Positions 13,286 to 26,536 are shown, counted from the first letter of the stretch. The stretch is 64,000 bases of DNA from Scylla paramamosain (GCF_035594125.1 NC_087171.1:16650767-16714766); one strand, 5' to 3'. Program-made: numbers and translations. Notes: generated from the letters alone by a model not told the origin.

Positions 13286-13373
13286 TCTATATTACAAGAG
13301 AAGGCATAGGGAGGATAGTGGTGGTTGTGGTAGGGTCCGTATCCAGAAATTCTTTGCTTTTCACCTCGACCAC

Positions 13374-13560
13374 TCTCCAAGGTCACAGAGATGGTTAGCC
13401 GGGTTCTCTATAGTGCTTCTCGTGTTAATAATGTAGAAATCTTGTTGATCTGTCACTAGAACCGTAAAAAAGACCCTTAAAAAACCGTATAACTTTAATT
13501 AGAGCCTTTCAAAAGAAGCCAGGGTGCATTGTAGGAGCGTTTCAAAATATGGACCAAGAG
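13374..13560 (+). repeat. Dispersed repeat R1, copy A
   Basis: It aligns with 50603-50790 over most of its length. Shared landmarks in order are CACAGA..GATTA/GGTTA, TTCTC..TTAA.AAT, ATCT.TCACT..AACC, TAAAAAACC and TTAGAGCCTTT, then GTTTCA.A.TA. It has no open frame and no terminal inverted repeats, and is probably a decayed SINE or other non-coding repeat. Confidence 0.65.
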
Positions 13561-13743
13561 TTAGAGTGGTGGTGGTGGTGGTGGTGTCTATAGTATAAGA
13601 GGAAGCTTAGGAATGAGTCTCGTATTCTGGTCATTCTTCAGTCGTGCTCCTTGGAATTCATTATGTAAAGGGAACATCACGTCATCTTAGGAAATAAACG
13701 ACTAAGTTTTTATTCTTGATCTATTCTGTATGTATAGCACTTA

Positions 13744-13965
<222 letters not shown>

Positions 13966-14608
13966 CAGCAGCATACCGGTATATGTCAGTAAAAAGTAAT
14001 TAGGAGAAAACCCACAGAGACGTCTTCGAGTGTTTCATGTAAGTGGTCTTACACTTCGCTTTTGAGGTTATTCAGTCTACTTGGTGAAAATGGAAGAAAA
14101 GAAGATGCGTTATCTAACCCATCAACTTACGAGTGTATAGCAGAACATGAATAGGGTATAACTTTTCTTCTTCATGTAAGAGGGGCACCAGCTTGTACCT
14201 AGGACAACAAAGAAAACGAAAAAAAAAAAAACAAGAAAGCTGAGGTGCCAGTCCCAAAAGAAAGGCAAAAAAAAAAAAAAGAAATCTGAAACTAGAGATA
14301 TGGGAGCTAAAACTATCTGATAATACAAATTTTTTCCAATCTTTTGTACTGAATATATAAGATAATAAAGGACAGACATGTGAATACCTAGGTGCTCGCG
14401 TGAGTGTCAGGGCTGAGGTAAAGCAGTGAGGCTGGCACGCAGGAGGCAGATTTAGCAGAGCAGCGATATATAGTTAACAGCAGCGGAGGACAGCAGACTG
14501 AGGAAGCATTGCGAGGGGGAGAGAGGAGGACAGGGAGACTGTAAGAGGAGGATGGTTAATTTTTAAGTGGGGTGGCCGGGATGGTTGGTGGATGGCAGGG
14601 ATGTTCTG

Positions 14609-14610
<2 letters not shown>

Positions 14611-14668
<58 letters not shown>

Positions 14669-14738
14669 CAATATAGTTTAATCATGCACACTTATATGTA
14701 AACAATTTCATCATGTACTGAAGGATAGGAATTTCATC

Positions 14739-14779
<41 letters not shown>
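14611..14779 (+). repeat. (AC)n and (TG)n inverted pair
   Basis: AC run 14611-14665 and TG run 14741-14779 are complementary, with a 75-bp AT-rich spacer. Confidence 0.97.
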
Positions 14780-14783
<4 letters not shown>

Positions 14784-14981
14784 ATATGTGTTGCGCGCTT
14801 ACATGTTCCTAGATTCAAGGTTTAGATAAGTTAGTGTTGAAACTCAGGCTGGTGGTGGTGGTATAAATTGTGCAGTGGTAGTGGTGAAAATAGTCACAAT
14901 ATTGTTGTTGTTGTTATTGTTGTTGTAGCAAAAGAAACAATTATAATCGCTGTTGTGATCGTATTAGTAATAATAATAGCA

Positions 14982-15023
14982 GCAACAGCAGCAGCAGCAG
15001 CAGCAATAGTAGTAGTAGTAGTT

Positions 15024-15087
<64 letters not shown>
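14982..15087 (+). repeat. (AGC)n-(AGT)n array
   Basis: AGC triplets at ~14982-15005 change into AGT triplets to 15087. A smaller AGT run is at 15127-15141. Confidence 0.95.
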
Positions 15088-15689
15088 AAGACACCTAGCT
15101 ATAACATCAACTTAAGATGCATGTGATAGTAGTAGTAGTAATAGTAGTTATTTTAAAGTGGCTGTGATCTAGTGTGAAGTTAATGGGTGAAGTGACTTAG
15201 TGGAATAAATTGGTGATAATCTATGAGGAATGTGTGGATGCAGTGATTTGCAGATACTGTTAACGATTATGAATACAGGACTTACATCACTCATGTTTCT
15301 CCAAATAACCCGTCTATTGCTGTCTGTGCATCCTGGGGAGAGAGAGAGAGATGAAAATTTTTCGTTTCTATTTCTCTTTGTAGCGGAGGATTTATTTTTT
15401 TGCCAGCCTTCGCGCAATCAAATCTTGCAACAGCATGACGCGCAGCCTTGAGCATTCCTGGCGACACGTGTGCTGCCTCCCCCCCACACACCCGCTAACT
15501 GCCGCATGTAATCCTGGTGGTAGACGTACTGTAAATATTTGTCTATCTGTCTATCTAAGTATATGTCTGTGCACGTGTTTAACTGTCTGTCTATCTCTAT
15601 GTGTCTAGCTAGAGATCTATATGTGTACTTATGTATCAATTTTTCACTATAGACAAACATTTATTTGATGGTGAACACAACATTCTGTC

Positions 15690-15951
15690 TTTCTATCCAT
15701 TCATCTTTTCATGCGTCTAACCGTTTTCCACGTTAAGTGCTTCTTATATCTCTTTCACTCTGTAACTGCCACCAAAGTCAGGTTGTTGGGTAAACTATCC
15801 ATTTATATATCTACACCTCTAACCGTCTATCTGTTGTAGTTAGCAGTCCATTTATATAACAATTTATACACCTATATCTCCCCTAGATTGCTTCTTATTT
15901 ACCTTTCCTCACTTTGTAGCTGCGAGCCGAGCCAGGTTCTTGTTTAAACCA
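15690..15951 (+). repeat. Two-unit degenerate tandem repeat (~150 bp)
   Basis: Positions 15738-15801 (GTGCTTCTTATATCTCTTTC.. to AGGTTGTTGGGTAAA) align with 15887-15951 (TTGCTTCTTATTTACCTTTC.. to AGGTTCTTGTTTAAA). The preceding CTATCCAT..CTCTAACCGT segments also match. The upstream 15540-15610 stretch is a degenerate GTCTATCT repeat. Confidence 0.65.
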
Positions 15952-16416
15952 TAGCGGTTTGCATACACCTGTGTCGGTAGCGTTTGAAGCTGTGGGGATA
16001 GCGAGCAATGTTAACTTGGCCTGTATTTGAGTGGTGAGCCCGCGCTCTGTAAATATACTCACGGTGAGTCAACAACAGGCGTCGTCTACATAGCACCGAG
16101 GAGATCAGCAAATAAATTAGACGGAATTAATCTCGAATACTGGATACACAACACGCGGCCAGCACTGAATGAGGTGTTGTGGAGGAGGCTGTGTGAAGTG
16201 TGCCTGCTTAGTTGTGCCGGCGCTGCGTGCTATTCGATGAGCCACACTGCTTTACTGAGCGCGCCCGTCTGAGGCAGAGGCGCCGCAAGCCTGCACCTGC
16301 TACACATATACATAGCGTCCTGTTGTGTATACCTCAGACTACAGCACGCCATCCCAATGTACCAGTCCCACCAGTTCATACGTGTAGGAAAGAGTATGCA
16401 TATTCTCTCGAGTATT

Positions 16417-16418
<2 letters not shown>

Positions 16419-16453
<35 letters not shown>
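16419..16453 (+). repeat. (AC)n microsatellite
   Basis: An AC run of 35 bp followed by CAGACAGACATACACAC. Confidence 0.96.
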
Positions 16454-16457
<4 letters not shown>

Positions 16458-16680
16458 GACATACACACACACGTTTAATGTTTTATGCTGGCTGGCACTC
16501 TCTTCGTCAAGGAGTTTTAATTCAAAAGGAAAGAAGAAAAGAAAACACAGGAAGGCAGTCTGTTCCAGTTCTCCCGTTAAAGGGGATAAACGAGGGAGAT
16601 TCTGACTGCTTGCCTGCCTGTTTCATTACAGTGATGGACATGATATGCACGATTGATTAGCAGATCTAGTGCAACAGTGC

Positions 16681-16681
<1 letters not shown>

Positions 16682-16763
<82 letters not shown>
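16682..16763 (+). repeat. (AG)n microsatellite
   Basis: A perfect AG run of 82 bp, about 980 bp upstream of the dlg1 exon. Confidence 0.98.
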
Positions 16764-16765
<2 letters not shown>

Positions 16766-17371
16766 CCTTGATAGTTCTGAATGTAGGAGGGTAGTAGAGA
16801 ATGGTCATACATCTCTGTAGATGTAAGAGAAGTTACAGTACACAGAAACAAACTAACATGCACACTACAGTCTTAATGGCAGTATCTCATGGGGCACATT
16901 TACTGAGAGGTGGGAGTGCAGGGGCCTAATTGCTGACTTGTATAGCTGTTTGGCTGGAGAGTGCTTGGAGTCACGTGGCGGTGATAGGAGCTCACTGATT
17001 GACTAATAGATTGAAGGCGCCATACCAATGGATTCATACGGCGCCAGGGAGTGGTAAGGGAGTAACACAAGAAGAGGCGTGCTGTCTCCTCTCATTAACC
17101 TCCTCCTCCTCCTCCTCCTTACTATAGATCTAGCTGTCTACCCATCAGATAACACAAACACTGATGCTGTACTCTGCTATATGTGAATTGCGTTTAAAAA
17201 ATGACACAAAATATGGAATGCAAATAAAATATCGGCAGTATGATTTAGTCAGTGAAATAAATTTGGGTTGATTTGCGTTACGAGCGTCAGATGCATAAAA
17301 TCCCGTAGCACATTATACATACACTAAAATACTATATTAATGACACCGTGGAGGGAAACATTGCAACAAGC

Positions 17372-17376
<5 letters not shown>

Positions 17377-17449
<73 letters not shown>
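17377..17449 (+). repeat. (TG)n microsatellite upstream of the dlg1 exon
   Basis: A perfect TG run of 73 bp ending about 298 bp before the exon. In the transcript it would be a UG-repeat, a type of sequence bound by CELF- and TDP-43-like proteins; any role here is inference. Confidence 0.98.
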
Positions 17450-17452
<3 letters not shown>

Positions 17453-17716
17453 CGTCTATCTACTACAGTACAGTATATGTTAATATCAATGATTATCTTT
17501 CTATGTATTTGTCTGCATATCTTTTTTATTTAACTACATGAATTACGATTTATCTTTCCACCCATCTTTTTTCTTATTTTTCTTTTTCTTCTTCTTCTTT
17601 TTGGCTTCATCTACTTACCTCTACCATCTACATCCTTCTATATTCTCATACTTTTATTGGACGTGCGTATGTTATGTATCTATTTACTACATGTTAAAGG
17701 ATATATGACTAGAGAT

Positions 17717-17746
17717 ATCTAACGCCACACTTGTCTCCCCCCATAG
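17717..17746 (+). promoter_or_regulatory. Branch point, pyrimidine tract and 3' splice site before the dlg1 exon
   Basis: A TATCTAACG motif at 17717-17725 gives a good branch point with its adenosine near 17722, about 25 nt before the exon. It is followed by a C/T-rich stretch at 17730-17742 and AG at 17745-17746. The exon start fits where Dlg homology begins (AHRAL). Confidence 0.85.
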
Positions 17747-17878
17747 AGGCTCACCGGGCGCTGGAGCTGCTGGAGGACTACCACAGCAAGCTCACGCGGC
17801 CGCAGGACAAGCAGCTCCGGGCAGCCATCGAGAGGGTCATTCGCATCTTCAAGTCCCGTCTCTTCCAGGCATTACTAG
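17747..17878 (+). CDS. dlg1: Internal exon of Discs large (Dlg/SAP97 family), N-terminal half of the L27 domain
   Basis: Seen: 132 nt reading [15 protein letters not shown], then [18 protein letters not shown] and QALL. The first two bases finish a codon begun in the previous exon (Gln, Lys or Glu before AHRAL), and the last base G starts the next codon. Both flanking introns are therefore phase 1. Known: this matches the start of the Dlg L27 domain (fly DlgS97, vertebrate SAP97 beta forms), about 60 residues long and usually continuing with Asp-Ile-Gln-Glu-Phe-Tyr; that part must lie on the next exon, which I did not find. L27 domains pair with L27 domains of partners such as CASK and Lin-7 and recruit the MAGUK scaffold to septate junctions and synapses. 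The frame reaches a stop at 17941, inside the intron. Inference: the window lies inside a very long dlg1 locus transcribed left to right. No other gene in the window is comparably clear. Confidence 0.93.
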   Translation, partial: RLTGRWSCWRTTTASSRGRRTSSSGQPSRGSFASSSPVSSRHY

Positions 17879-17886
17879 GTGAGTGT
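17879..17886 (+). promoter_or_regulatory. 5' splice site after the dlg1 exon
   Basis: GTGAGTGT directly follows the exon base G at 17878 and is close to the metazoan donor consensus. The phase-1 break leaves a G that would begin the Asp codon expected next in the Dlg L27 domain. Confidence 0.88.
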
Positions 17887-18049
17887 GGCTTGGCGTGGGA
17901 CTCGACTGTTTTTATACTGGTCTTGGTAGTGTGCAAAAGTTGACGGCAAATACAGCTCCTTCACAGACCTACTACTGGGAGTAAATTATCAGTATGCGGA
18001 CGGTGATCAAGGCTAATCTAACGTGATATTATATAAATCCCTGTAAGCA

Positions 18050-18184
<135 letters not shown>

Positions 18185-18368
18185 AATGGGTAGAAGGGAA
18201 AAAATTGTTCCACGTTTCATTTGTATATTTTTCATTTGACATTGTTCATTAATCTTGTTACTCTCCCGTGGTAAATTTTTGGATTTTAGGAAAAGAACGA
18301 ATGAGTTCAGCAACATTTTTTTCCGGGTTTTTACTAGATATCTGTATTTCTTAAAAAAAAGTAAGAAA

Positions 18369-18430
<62 letters not shown>

Positions 18431-18471
18431 TAATAATAATAATAATAATAATAATTATTATTATTATTATT
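18369..18471 (+). repeat. (AAT)n-(ATT)n palindromic array
   Basis: AAT triplets with one TGA interruption near 18428, then a switch near 18455 to ATT triplets, so the two parts are complementary and can fold back. Confidence 0.95.
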
Positions 18472-18806
18472 GTTATCATAATCATCATTTTTATTTAATT
18501 ATTGTCAGTATTTATTTTTCTATTTATTCTTTTTGTGTGCGTTTTCTTTGAGTAAAGCCGCCGCCTGGCTGAGTGACTGTGAGCTGACTTGGGTTTCAGT
18601 TTTCCGTGACGAGCTCCACTGTTAGGTCGACCAACTCACACTTTTTATTGCCCCTTTCTTGGAGGCATTTGTGAGAATACGCGAAAGATTGCCGAGGGAA
18701 ACGTATAGTGATGAATAAGTAGATTATATCAACATTTACTTTTTATATATGTTTGTCGGTCTGTCTCTATATCTTTCTCTTCATCTGTCTATCAACGTAC
18801 CTAACT

Positions 18807-18810
<4 letters not shown>

Positions 18811-18862
<52 letters not shown>
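18811..18862 (+). repeat. (AC)n microsatellite
   Basis: A perfect AC run of 52 bp. Confidence 0.98.
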
Positions 18863-18865
<3 letters not shown>

Positions 18866-19511
18866 GAGATGAATGATAGCCAATTATGGTGGTTAAGATA
18901 ATGATGTGTTTTTATATTCAGTCTTTACACTGAGTTATTTGTTGGTCTTGCAGATGCCTGCCTGACTCTTTGTTTATAAATGATTACGTAATGTATGATA
19001 TCCATTGACCTTTACTGCCGTCAATAGGATTCTTCTCGTCCTCTGTTTGCTGCGCGAGGATTGTGTTGTTGACGTCACTTCTGGATCCTTTGCTAAAACT
19101 TTTCAGTCGATGGTCTCTTTCTGAAATTATGTCAGTTATGTTATCTTGTCCTCAACATTAAAAGTATTCATTTCAGTGTTCGTCTTGCTTGTCTTTTCCT
19201 CATTTTTTACTACAAGAAATAAAGGGGAAAGGAAAGACTACGTGAATAAGAGTAGTTAGTTCTAATGTGTTAGTCTATTTTTATTTATTTATTTATTCCT
19301 TTGCTTGCTTATATATAGTTTTCATTTTTGTTTGTGTGTTTGTTAGCTTGTTTGTTTACTTGCATGCTGGTGTGTGTATTAATAGACATTTGTTTATTTA
19401 CTTTTATATCTCTATCTATGCATGCATTGTTTCACCTCGACTGGAACGTTGGAAGCCACGCGCCCACCCGCTGACTGGTAATTAGACCTCCAGAACACGA
19501 CACAGACTAAT

Positions 19512-19513
<2 letters not shown>

Positions 19514-19558
<45 letters not shown>
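19514..19558 (+). repeat. (TG)n microsatellite
   Basis: A perfect TG run of 45 bp. Confidence 0.98.
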
Positions 19559-19559
<1 letters not shown>

Positions 19560-20764
19560 AGAATAACGTTGTCTTCATTGTAACACGGTATCCTGTGAGA
19601 TGCTCCTTTCAACATCAGAAAAGTCACAAGCAGGCTCTTATCCTCGCCGGTGTGTATCGCGGGTGTTATTAGAATTCACTCCCAGTTTTAGCGTCCCAAG
19701 AGCACTTCACCTTCACTCCGCCACTTCCCGATGGCTCCTCTTGACGTTTATCCGATGTTGTCAGGCAGTGTGCTCGAGAGGGACTCCAGTCGCCTCACAG
19801 TGGAGCTCCATAACGAGACTCTTCTTGTCTTGATTAAAATTTATAACTGAAATACAACAAGTAATTGCTGCTTTCCGTGCTGCCAAACGTTAGTCTCTGT
19901 TATTGAATTATGTTTGATGTGACGCTTGCTTGCTTGCTTGCATTATCCACACAGTAGGATGTCTTAGGTTTCACTGCAGTGCCTGATAAACACCACACAG
20001 CGTAGTATTGAGATTAATAATTGAGCAACGCTTTAACTTTATGAAAAGCGATTGATGCTCCTCACACGTCCGTGATCCTGATGACAGCGCTGGAACCAGG
20101 CCGCTCTTGATAGTCTTTCTGTCTGTGTGCCTTAAAAATATATATGATAATAGTAACGTTGTGATAAATCCCCGTGTGCTATCACATTGCCTGCAAACTG
20201 ACAGCGTTGAGAGTAATTTAATTTGATTTTTCTTTCCTTTTCCATTTTTAGGTTATATATTTATTGATCTGCTGTTGAAACCGCAGACAACTTAACCATC
20301 ACATATTCATCTTGACATCTAAATTATACTGAAATGAATAACAAACATAATAAACGTTTGCTTTAATTAACTTTCTTAATTTAATTCGATTGAGTTGCCA
20401 TTCAATCATTTGGTGAGCTGCTTCAGTTGGTGGTTGTTAAGCTGGTAGCTGTCGTTTGTGGTCGAGCTGTGTCATCCGCTCTTAGAAAACCTGCTTTCAC
20501 AACACGTAGCGCATATACACGACACTTCATATTGTACGGTAAAGTTATATATGTTCTTCCCTTCCTGTGTTGCCGGCAGCCGCTGTTAGCATAGCTCGTG
20601 GTCATTGCGGCGTTTTGAGGTATGCGAACTCCGAATTTCTGGTCTCTAAAACTGAGCTGTGTATGAGAAAGCGAATAATCAACGCGCGACCAACACATTC
20701 CTGCGTCTTGATCTGTGAATTATACGACCCAGGAAGACTCGTCGTAATGAAGATCCGGGTTGCA
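19559..20764. other. Non-coding stretch downstream of the dlg1 exon
   Basis: It is of ordinary complexity and nearly free of microsatellites. I searched it for the remaining half of the L27 domain and found no match. Short frames near 20423-20797 are unrecognised. Confidence 0.55.
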
Positions 20765-21045
20765 ATCATATTTCCTCTGGATATTTCTCCTCTATGACAG
20801 TTTCCCTCGTGGTTATTTTTCTCCTAGGAATATTCCACCTCTAGACACTATCCCCCGTGGACACTTTGCTCTTTCATTGTTGGAAAAACTTGAAATAAGG
20901 TGAAATTAGTGCATAAATGAATAAGACGCGGAGATTGTCTGTGAAATGTGTGGAGGAAAAAAATGTTCAGAGGGGAAAATGTGTCGGGAGGGAAATGTCA
21001 GCAAGGGAAAAGGTGAAAGAAGGAAAAATGTCTTACACTGAAAAT
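20765..21045. repeat. Two facing arrays of a ~16-20 bp degenerate unit
   Basis: Left arm (20765-20875): repeats of a TTTCCCTCGTGG.. or TTCTCCTCTATGACA-type unit. Right arm (20945-21045): GAGGAAAAAAATG, GAGGGGAAAATG, GGGAGGGAAATGTC and AAGGGAAAAGGTG, which read as the reverse complement of the left unit. The spacer is about 70 bp. It resembles the arms of a fold-back or hairpin repeat. No terminal inverted repeat or target duplication was identified. Confidence 0.5.
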
Positions 21046-21879
21046 TGAAGAAGCAGTAAAAGAAAACTGAGAGGTCCCCGAAAATCTCATGTACATTTTA
21101 TTTATAAGAAATCTCCCCGGATATTACAAAGATGTCAACGTAACTCTTGCATAAGAAATAGAGAATGTGCGTACGTGAGACTGTAGTGTGTGGCGTTTTG
21201 TGGAGGGAGTCTGGGAATAATGTTTAGTTCTTTGTGTTTTATGATGTATGTACGCAGTATTAAGAGACGCAGGGTTGGAACAGAGACTGAGATATGAGAG
21301 AAAGACTTGCATGGAAGAGAATATTAAAAGCAGTGAATTTTGTCTGAGTTTTGAACGTGTCATAGTGAAAGCTTTCTGTACATATGTTAGTTAGCTATTT
21401 TCATTCCCGTTGGGTGCTTCAGGGTGACTCATATTATTTTGTACCTGTTATTATTTTACGTCTGTGGTTTTGAGTACAGTGAACCCCGAAGGTGTCACGT
21501 AGGAAAGCTCATAAAAGAAAGTCTTATATCGCCAAGAATGAGCAGTAATGACGAATGACACACTACTGGATCAACAGAGGATATGGTGAAATTTATATAA
21601 AAAAAGCTTTTTTTTTTTTTCTTTCTACACCGATACTCTTTCCTCGTCTTGCCCTTTTGCTGGAATTTACTCTGCATAAAACACAAAGACATTGGAATGT
21701 TTACTCGCACCGAATATTATGTTACCAGAAAGAACACACACACACACACACACCAAATAAATAAAAAAATAAAATAAAACAAACTAAAATAAAAAAAAAG
21801 AAAAGAAAATAGCAAATAGAAAGAAACCTCCCCACCACGTAGGAAGCAAAAATATTCTCCGTAACTTTCGCCAATGTGC

Positions 21880-22280
21880 TCAATGCGCGGAGTCGTGTGT
21901 GGCGGCGAGGCTTCCGTGACTCAGAGGCGAGGTGTGCAGGCAGGCAGGAGCAGCGGGAGGGTAGGGTTGAAGATCACATAACGGAACCCTCTCCAGTCCT
22001 GTAGTTGTCTTCATTGCTTCACGGGGCGGGAGGAGGAGGAGGAGGAGGAGGAGGAGGAGGAGGAGGAAAGATGGTGAGCGAGTGCCTATTGGGTTCTTGA
22101 GGCTGTGGTATTTTCCCCTGCGGTATTCTCAGAGAGTGGCGCCTCGCCCACACGCCTCGTCACTGGCGGGCGGGAGGAGGTGCAGCAGGCGGAACACATC
22201 TGATGATATACAGCCAAGCGAAGGCCAGGCAGGGTGTTGTTGTTCCCTTCTGAGTCCATTCCGGGAGCTGTAAATAAAAA
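21880..22280. other. GC-richer patch
   Basis: It contains CpG-bearing segments around the (GGA)n run, such as GGCGGCGAGGCTTCCGTGAC (21901) and GTGGCGCCTCGCCCACACGC (22136). It could be a promoter or non-coding exon; no decisive signal. Confidence 0.3.
22029..22069 (+). repeat. (GGA)n array
   Basis: About 13 GGA units inside a GC-richer stretch (21880-22275). Confidence 0.93.
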
Positions 22281-22889
22281 AATGCCGCGTGAAAAATGAA
22301 AGCCACCGCCATGGGAATAGGAAGTACATGGTAAGAGGAAGTGACAGGAAGGAAGAGCAGGATTAAAAAAGAATATTTATAATAGGATGGACTCTACTGG
22401 GAGACATCCAGAGGTAGTGAATGATTTCCAGGCTTTCTTTTTCCCCTCTGATAATTCTTCTGGGAGGAGGAAACCGCTGCTGTTGCCACCGCCACCACCA
22501 TCACACCACTACCGTTATTACATCCACTATCACCACCACCACCACCACCACCACTTCCGTTAATACAACCATCACTGATCCCACCCCTCCTTGCTCTCAC
22601 CATCGTTACTAGAACAACCATTACCACTAAACACTGTCTTTGAACATTGCGATAACAACAAACGTTATTCAGTGTTGTTTACTTCTCTTCTACGTCTCTC
22701 TTCATTGGTTTCCCGTCAAGCTTAATATAATAATGTGTTGCAAATTAAGATTATAATTTCAAAAGCTACCACTGACCGCGAAAGGAGAGATCAAATAGTT
22801 TAAAAGTTTCATTGTTTATAGCTTTTTTTTTGCCCAGAAAATAATGTAGGGTCACTCAGACAATTGGCAAACTGTCATTACCGTAAGAG

Positions 22890-23098
22890 TTAACCCTTTG
22901 AGTGCTATTTGTTACATCTTTCTTTAATTACTAATCACTGAGACATCTTTACTTGTTCTACTTGCCACCTCTGATCTTTAAACTGGGTAGAAAATGCAAA
23001 TTCTGTTCTTTTTAATCCACTTCTTTCTTGCTTATAAAGATTTCATGCATTATTTCTGGTGCTGCTAATTGTTTCGTATCGCATCGTAAAAGGGTTAA
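22890..23098. mobile_element. piggyBac-like MITE with TTAA target sites
   Basis: The left end is TTAACCCTTTGAGTGCTATT (22890) and the right end is GCATCGTAAAAGGGTTAA (ending 23098). These form a perfect 10-bp terminal inverted repeat, TTAACCCTTT/AAAGGGTTAA, with weaker similarity further in. Known: piggyBac transposons and their MITEs insert at and duplicate TTAA and often begin CCC. The 209-bp AT-rich body has no coding capacity. Confidence 0.55.
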
Positions 23099-24394
23099 AA
23101 TTTGGGTCCTTGAACTCTTCCTGAAATGTCCAGTACCAGTAAGCTGTCTTGGTGTTTCGTCGTGTAGCAACGGGGTTTGAGTGTTTGCTCCAGGTGCCTC
23201 TCATGCTGACGAAAGTTAACCAGCTAAAGTTAATGTATTAAAAACAGGCATTCCGTGTAATTAGGGGTTGTGAAACTATGAGGAAATCTTGTTTCTTGAT
23301 TTCTCATAATTAGTAATTCCAGAAAGCCTCCACGTGCTGTAGTCAGTAATTATGATGCCTTTGATTTGCACGGCGTTATTCTTGACTTAAAACTTGCTTA
23401 TAACTACCACCTGAGCTGTGTTGCTTCTCCATCTGAAAAAAAAAAGTTGGTTGTTGAAAAAAAAAAAAAACTTACTGAAAATATTGCTCGGAGTTTCTTT
23501 TTCATTTTCAATTTTCCCATTTTTCTTTCTTTTTAAATCAACATTCTGGTCTTCCTGTTTGCTGTTGATTCACATCTAAAGCTTTTTGATCAATTTCATT
23601 TGAATTCTTTATTTCTCCATGTCACTTGTAAACTTCACCATATCTAGGTCACCGTTCCTGACCTTGGCCTTGCTTTATAAAATATGTGTTGTGCTGACCA
23701 GACCCTGCTCAGTAAGTCTTCACTTCTGATCATTTCTTTTTCTTTCTTTTTCTATCATGAGAGGGAAAGTGAAGGATTGCGAAACATGCTTGAAAAAAAA
23801 AAATCAACTGAGTTCCACATGCATAAACAAAAAAGAAAGGAAGTGGAAATAGAAAAAAAAAAATGTGTAAAGGTGGAATTTTCCAATAAACCTCACCTGG
23901 GGAAGGCATAAGAAAAAAAAATGGAAACGCTAATTGATTTTGTACTTAAGTAGGATGTACAAAACAGGGAGAGTCATCCAGAGTCGTTGACAGGAGGAAG
24001 AGGAGGAGGAGGACGAGTTATGCAATTATCACTTTTAAACTTGAAAAAAAAAAGAAGAAAACAGGGAAAGTTGCAGCGTGTTGGACTTGTACAGACAGAA
24101 GATGGTAATTTAAAGGAGAGACAACATAATGTGATCTTATAGGAGTGGTGATGAGTGAAGCATCTCTCTCCCTCACCAGCACACGAGATGCTAACTTCAT
24201 ACAGGCTGCAGCGAGATTAATGTAAATGATATTCTAAGGTATAATTTGTCTTCGATTCCACTCCACTCACTTTCCCAGATGTTGCGATCGAGCAGTAACG
24301 AGAGTGTGAATCCTTATTTAACTAATGGCGCTCTAAGTGGGAACATCATTAGTGGTATGACAAGTGGTGAAAATGTCAGGTTGTTCCTTTTCTG
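23099..24394. other. Non-coding stretch after the MITE
   Basis: AT-rich with A-runs near 23440-23470, 23790-23870 and 24043-24052. No gene or transposon signature. Confidence 0.6.
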
Positions 24395-24463
24395 TCCTCC
24401 TCCTCCTCCTCCTCCTCCTCCTCCTCCTCCTCCTCCTCCTCCTCCTCCTCCTCCTCCTCCTCC
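24395..24463 (+). repeat. (TCC)n array at the start of a pyrimidine-rich tract
   Basis: A perfect triplet run of ~68 bp. The next 1.2 kb (to ~25620) stays strongly pyrimidine-rich on this strand. Confidence 0.97.
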
Positions 24464-25519
<1,056 letters not shown>

Positions 25520-25708
25520 TTTCCCTTCAGGTTTCCTTTCTTTCCACAACTTCTTTCTTCTTTCAACATTTTCCGTGTCGTCTTCGTACCTCTCGTGGCT
25601 CCGGCAAAACTAGATGTATATTTTTTTTTCCTTGTTTTTGCGTTTGTTGCTCTTGCGTAACTTCTTTCCGTTTATATTTTTGTTTTGTTCACGCTTATAT
25701 TTAACGCG

Positions 25709-25711
<3 letters not shown>

Positions 25712-25798
<87 letters not shown>
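25712..25798 (+). repeat. (AC)n microsatellite
   Basis: A perfect AC run of 87 bp. Confidence 0.98.
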
Positions 25799-25801
<3 letters not shown>

Positions 25802-26300
25802 CTTGTTTAACTCTATTGACTTTCATCCTCTCATTCATTATCTTGACGTTGTCTTACATTCACTCCCGTTTTCTGTTTAATGAGTGTGAAGGAGCACCAT
25901 TTAATTTCATCATTGCTCGAAGCTGCGAAAAAAAAAAAGAAAAATCGATATATAATTTTTTCCAATACGTGAATGGAAAGTTGTCACAAATGAACGATGA
26001 AAAGTTGAAACTCCCTTACCCCAAGAGTCTATACGAGCCCAGCGGTGCATACCGTAGTTCCCTTTCAAGGACATAATGCCGCCAAGTGCCGCCTTTCACT
26101 GGGTTTTATTGACGGACTCCTTACACTGAGAGAGCCTCGCGTGTGGCTGCGTCGCCGTGGCGGTGATTGGGTTTCGGGGATGATGAGCGCGTTAAAGCGG
26201 CGACCATTACATCACTGCTGCTTAAGTGTTATTCAGACCTACTGGAAGCAATGGAGTATTTTGCCAGCTTTACTGTTCCCTCTTGCCTCGTGTTTTGAGA

Positions 26301-26536
26301 CTCTTGTTGTGCTTCGTGGAGCTATAAAGGATATGATTGCTATGATTGTGTTTTATATTTTTATCTCGTGTTTTGTTGCATGTTCTCTTTCCTTTTCTTG
26401 CCTTTTGTGTGGGGAGGACTCTTGTTTTGCTTTGTGGATTCATAGAGGATGATGATTACTATGATTGTGTTTTATATTTTTACCTCTTGTCTTGGTGGGT
26501 GTTGTCTTTACATTTCTTGTCTTGTGTTTTAACCGA
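26301..26536 (+). repeat. 118-bp tandem duplication, diverged
   Basis: Unit 1 (26301-26418) and unit 2 (26419-26536) share CTCTTGTT.TGCTT.GTGGA, TGATTG.TATGATTGTGT, TTTATATTTTTA.CTC and later CATTTCTTG/CCTTTTCTTG. Identity looks like about three quarters. The 135-codon open frame across it has no recognisable product. Confidence 0.75.

Noticed and set aside
26045..26452. 135-codon + strand frame
   Set aside because: It runs across a diverged 118-bp tandem duplication, and the repeated units are not kept in frame as a protein repeat (118 is not a multiple of three).
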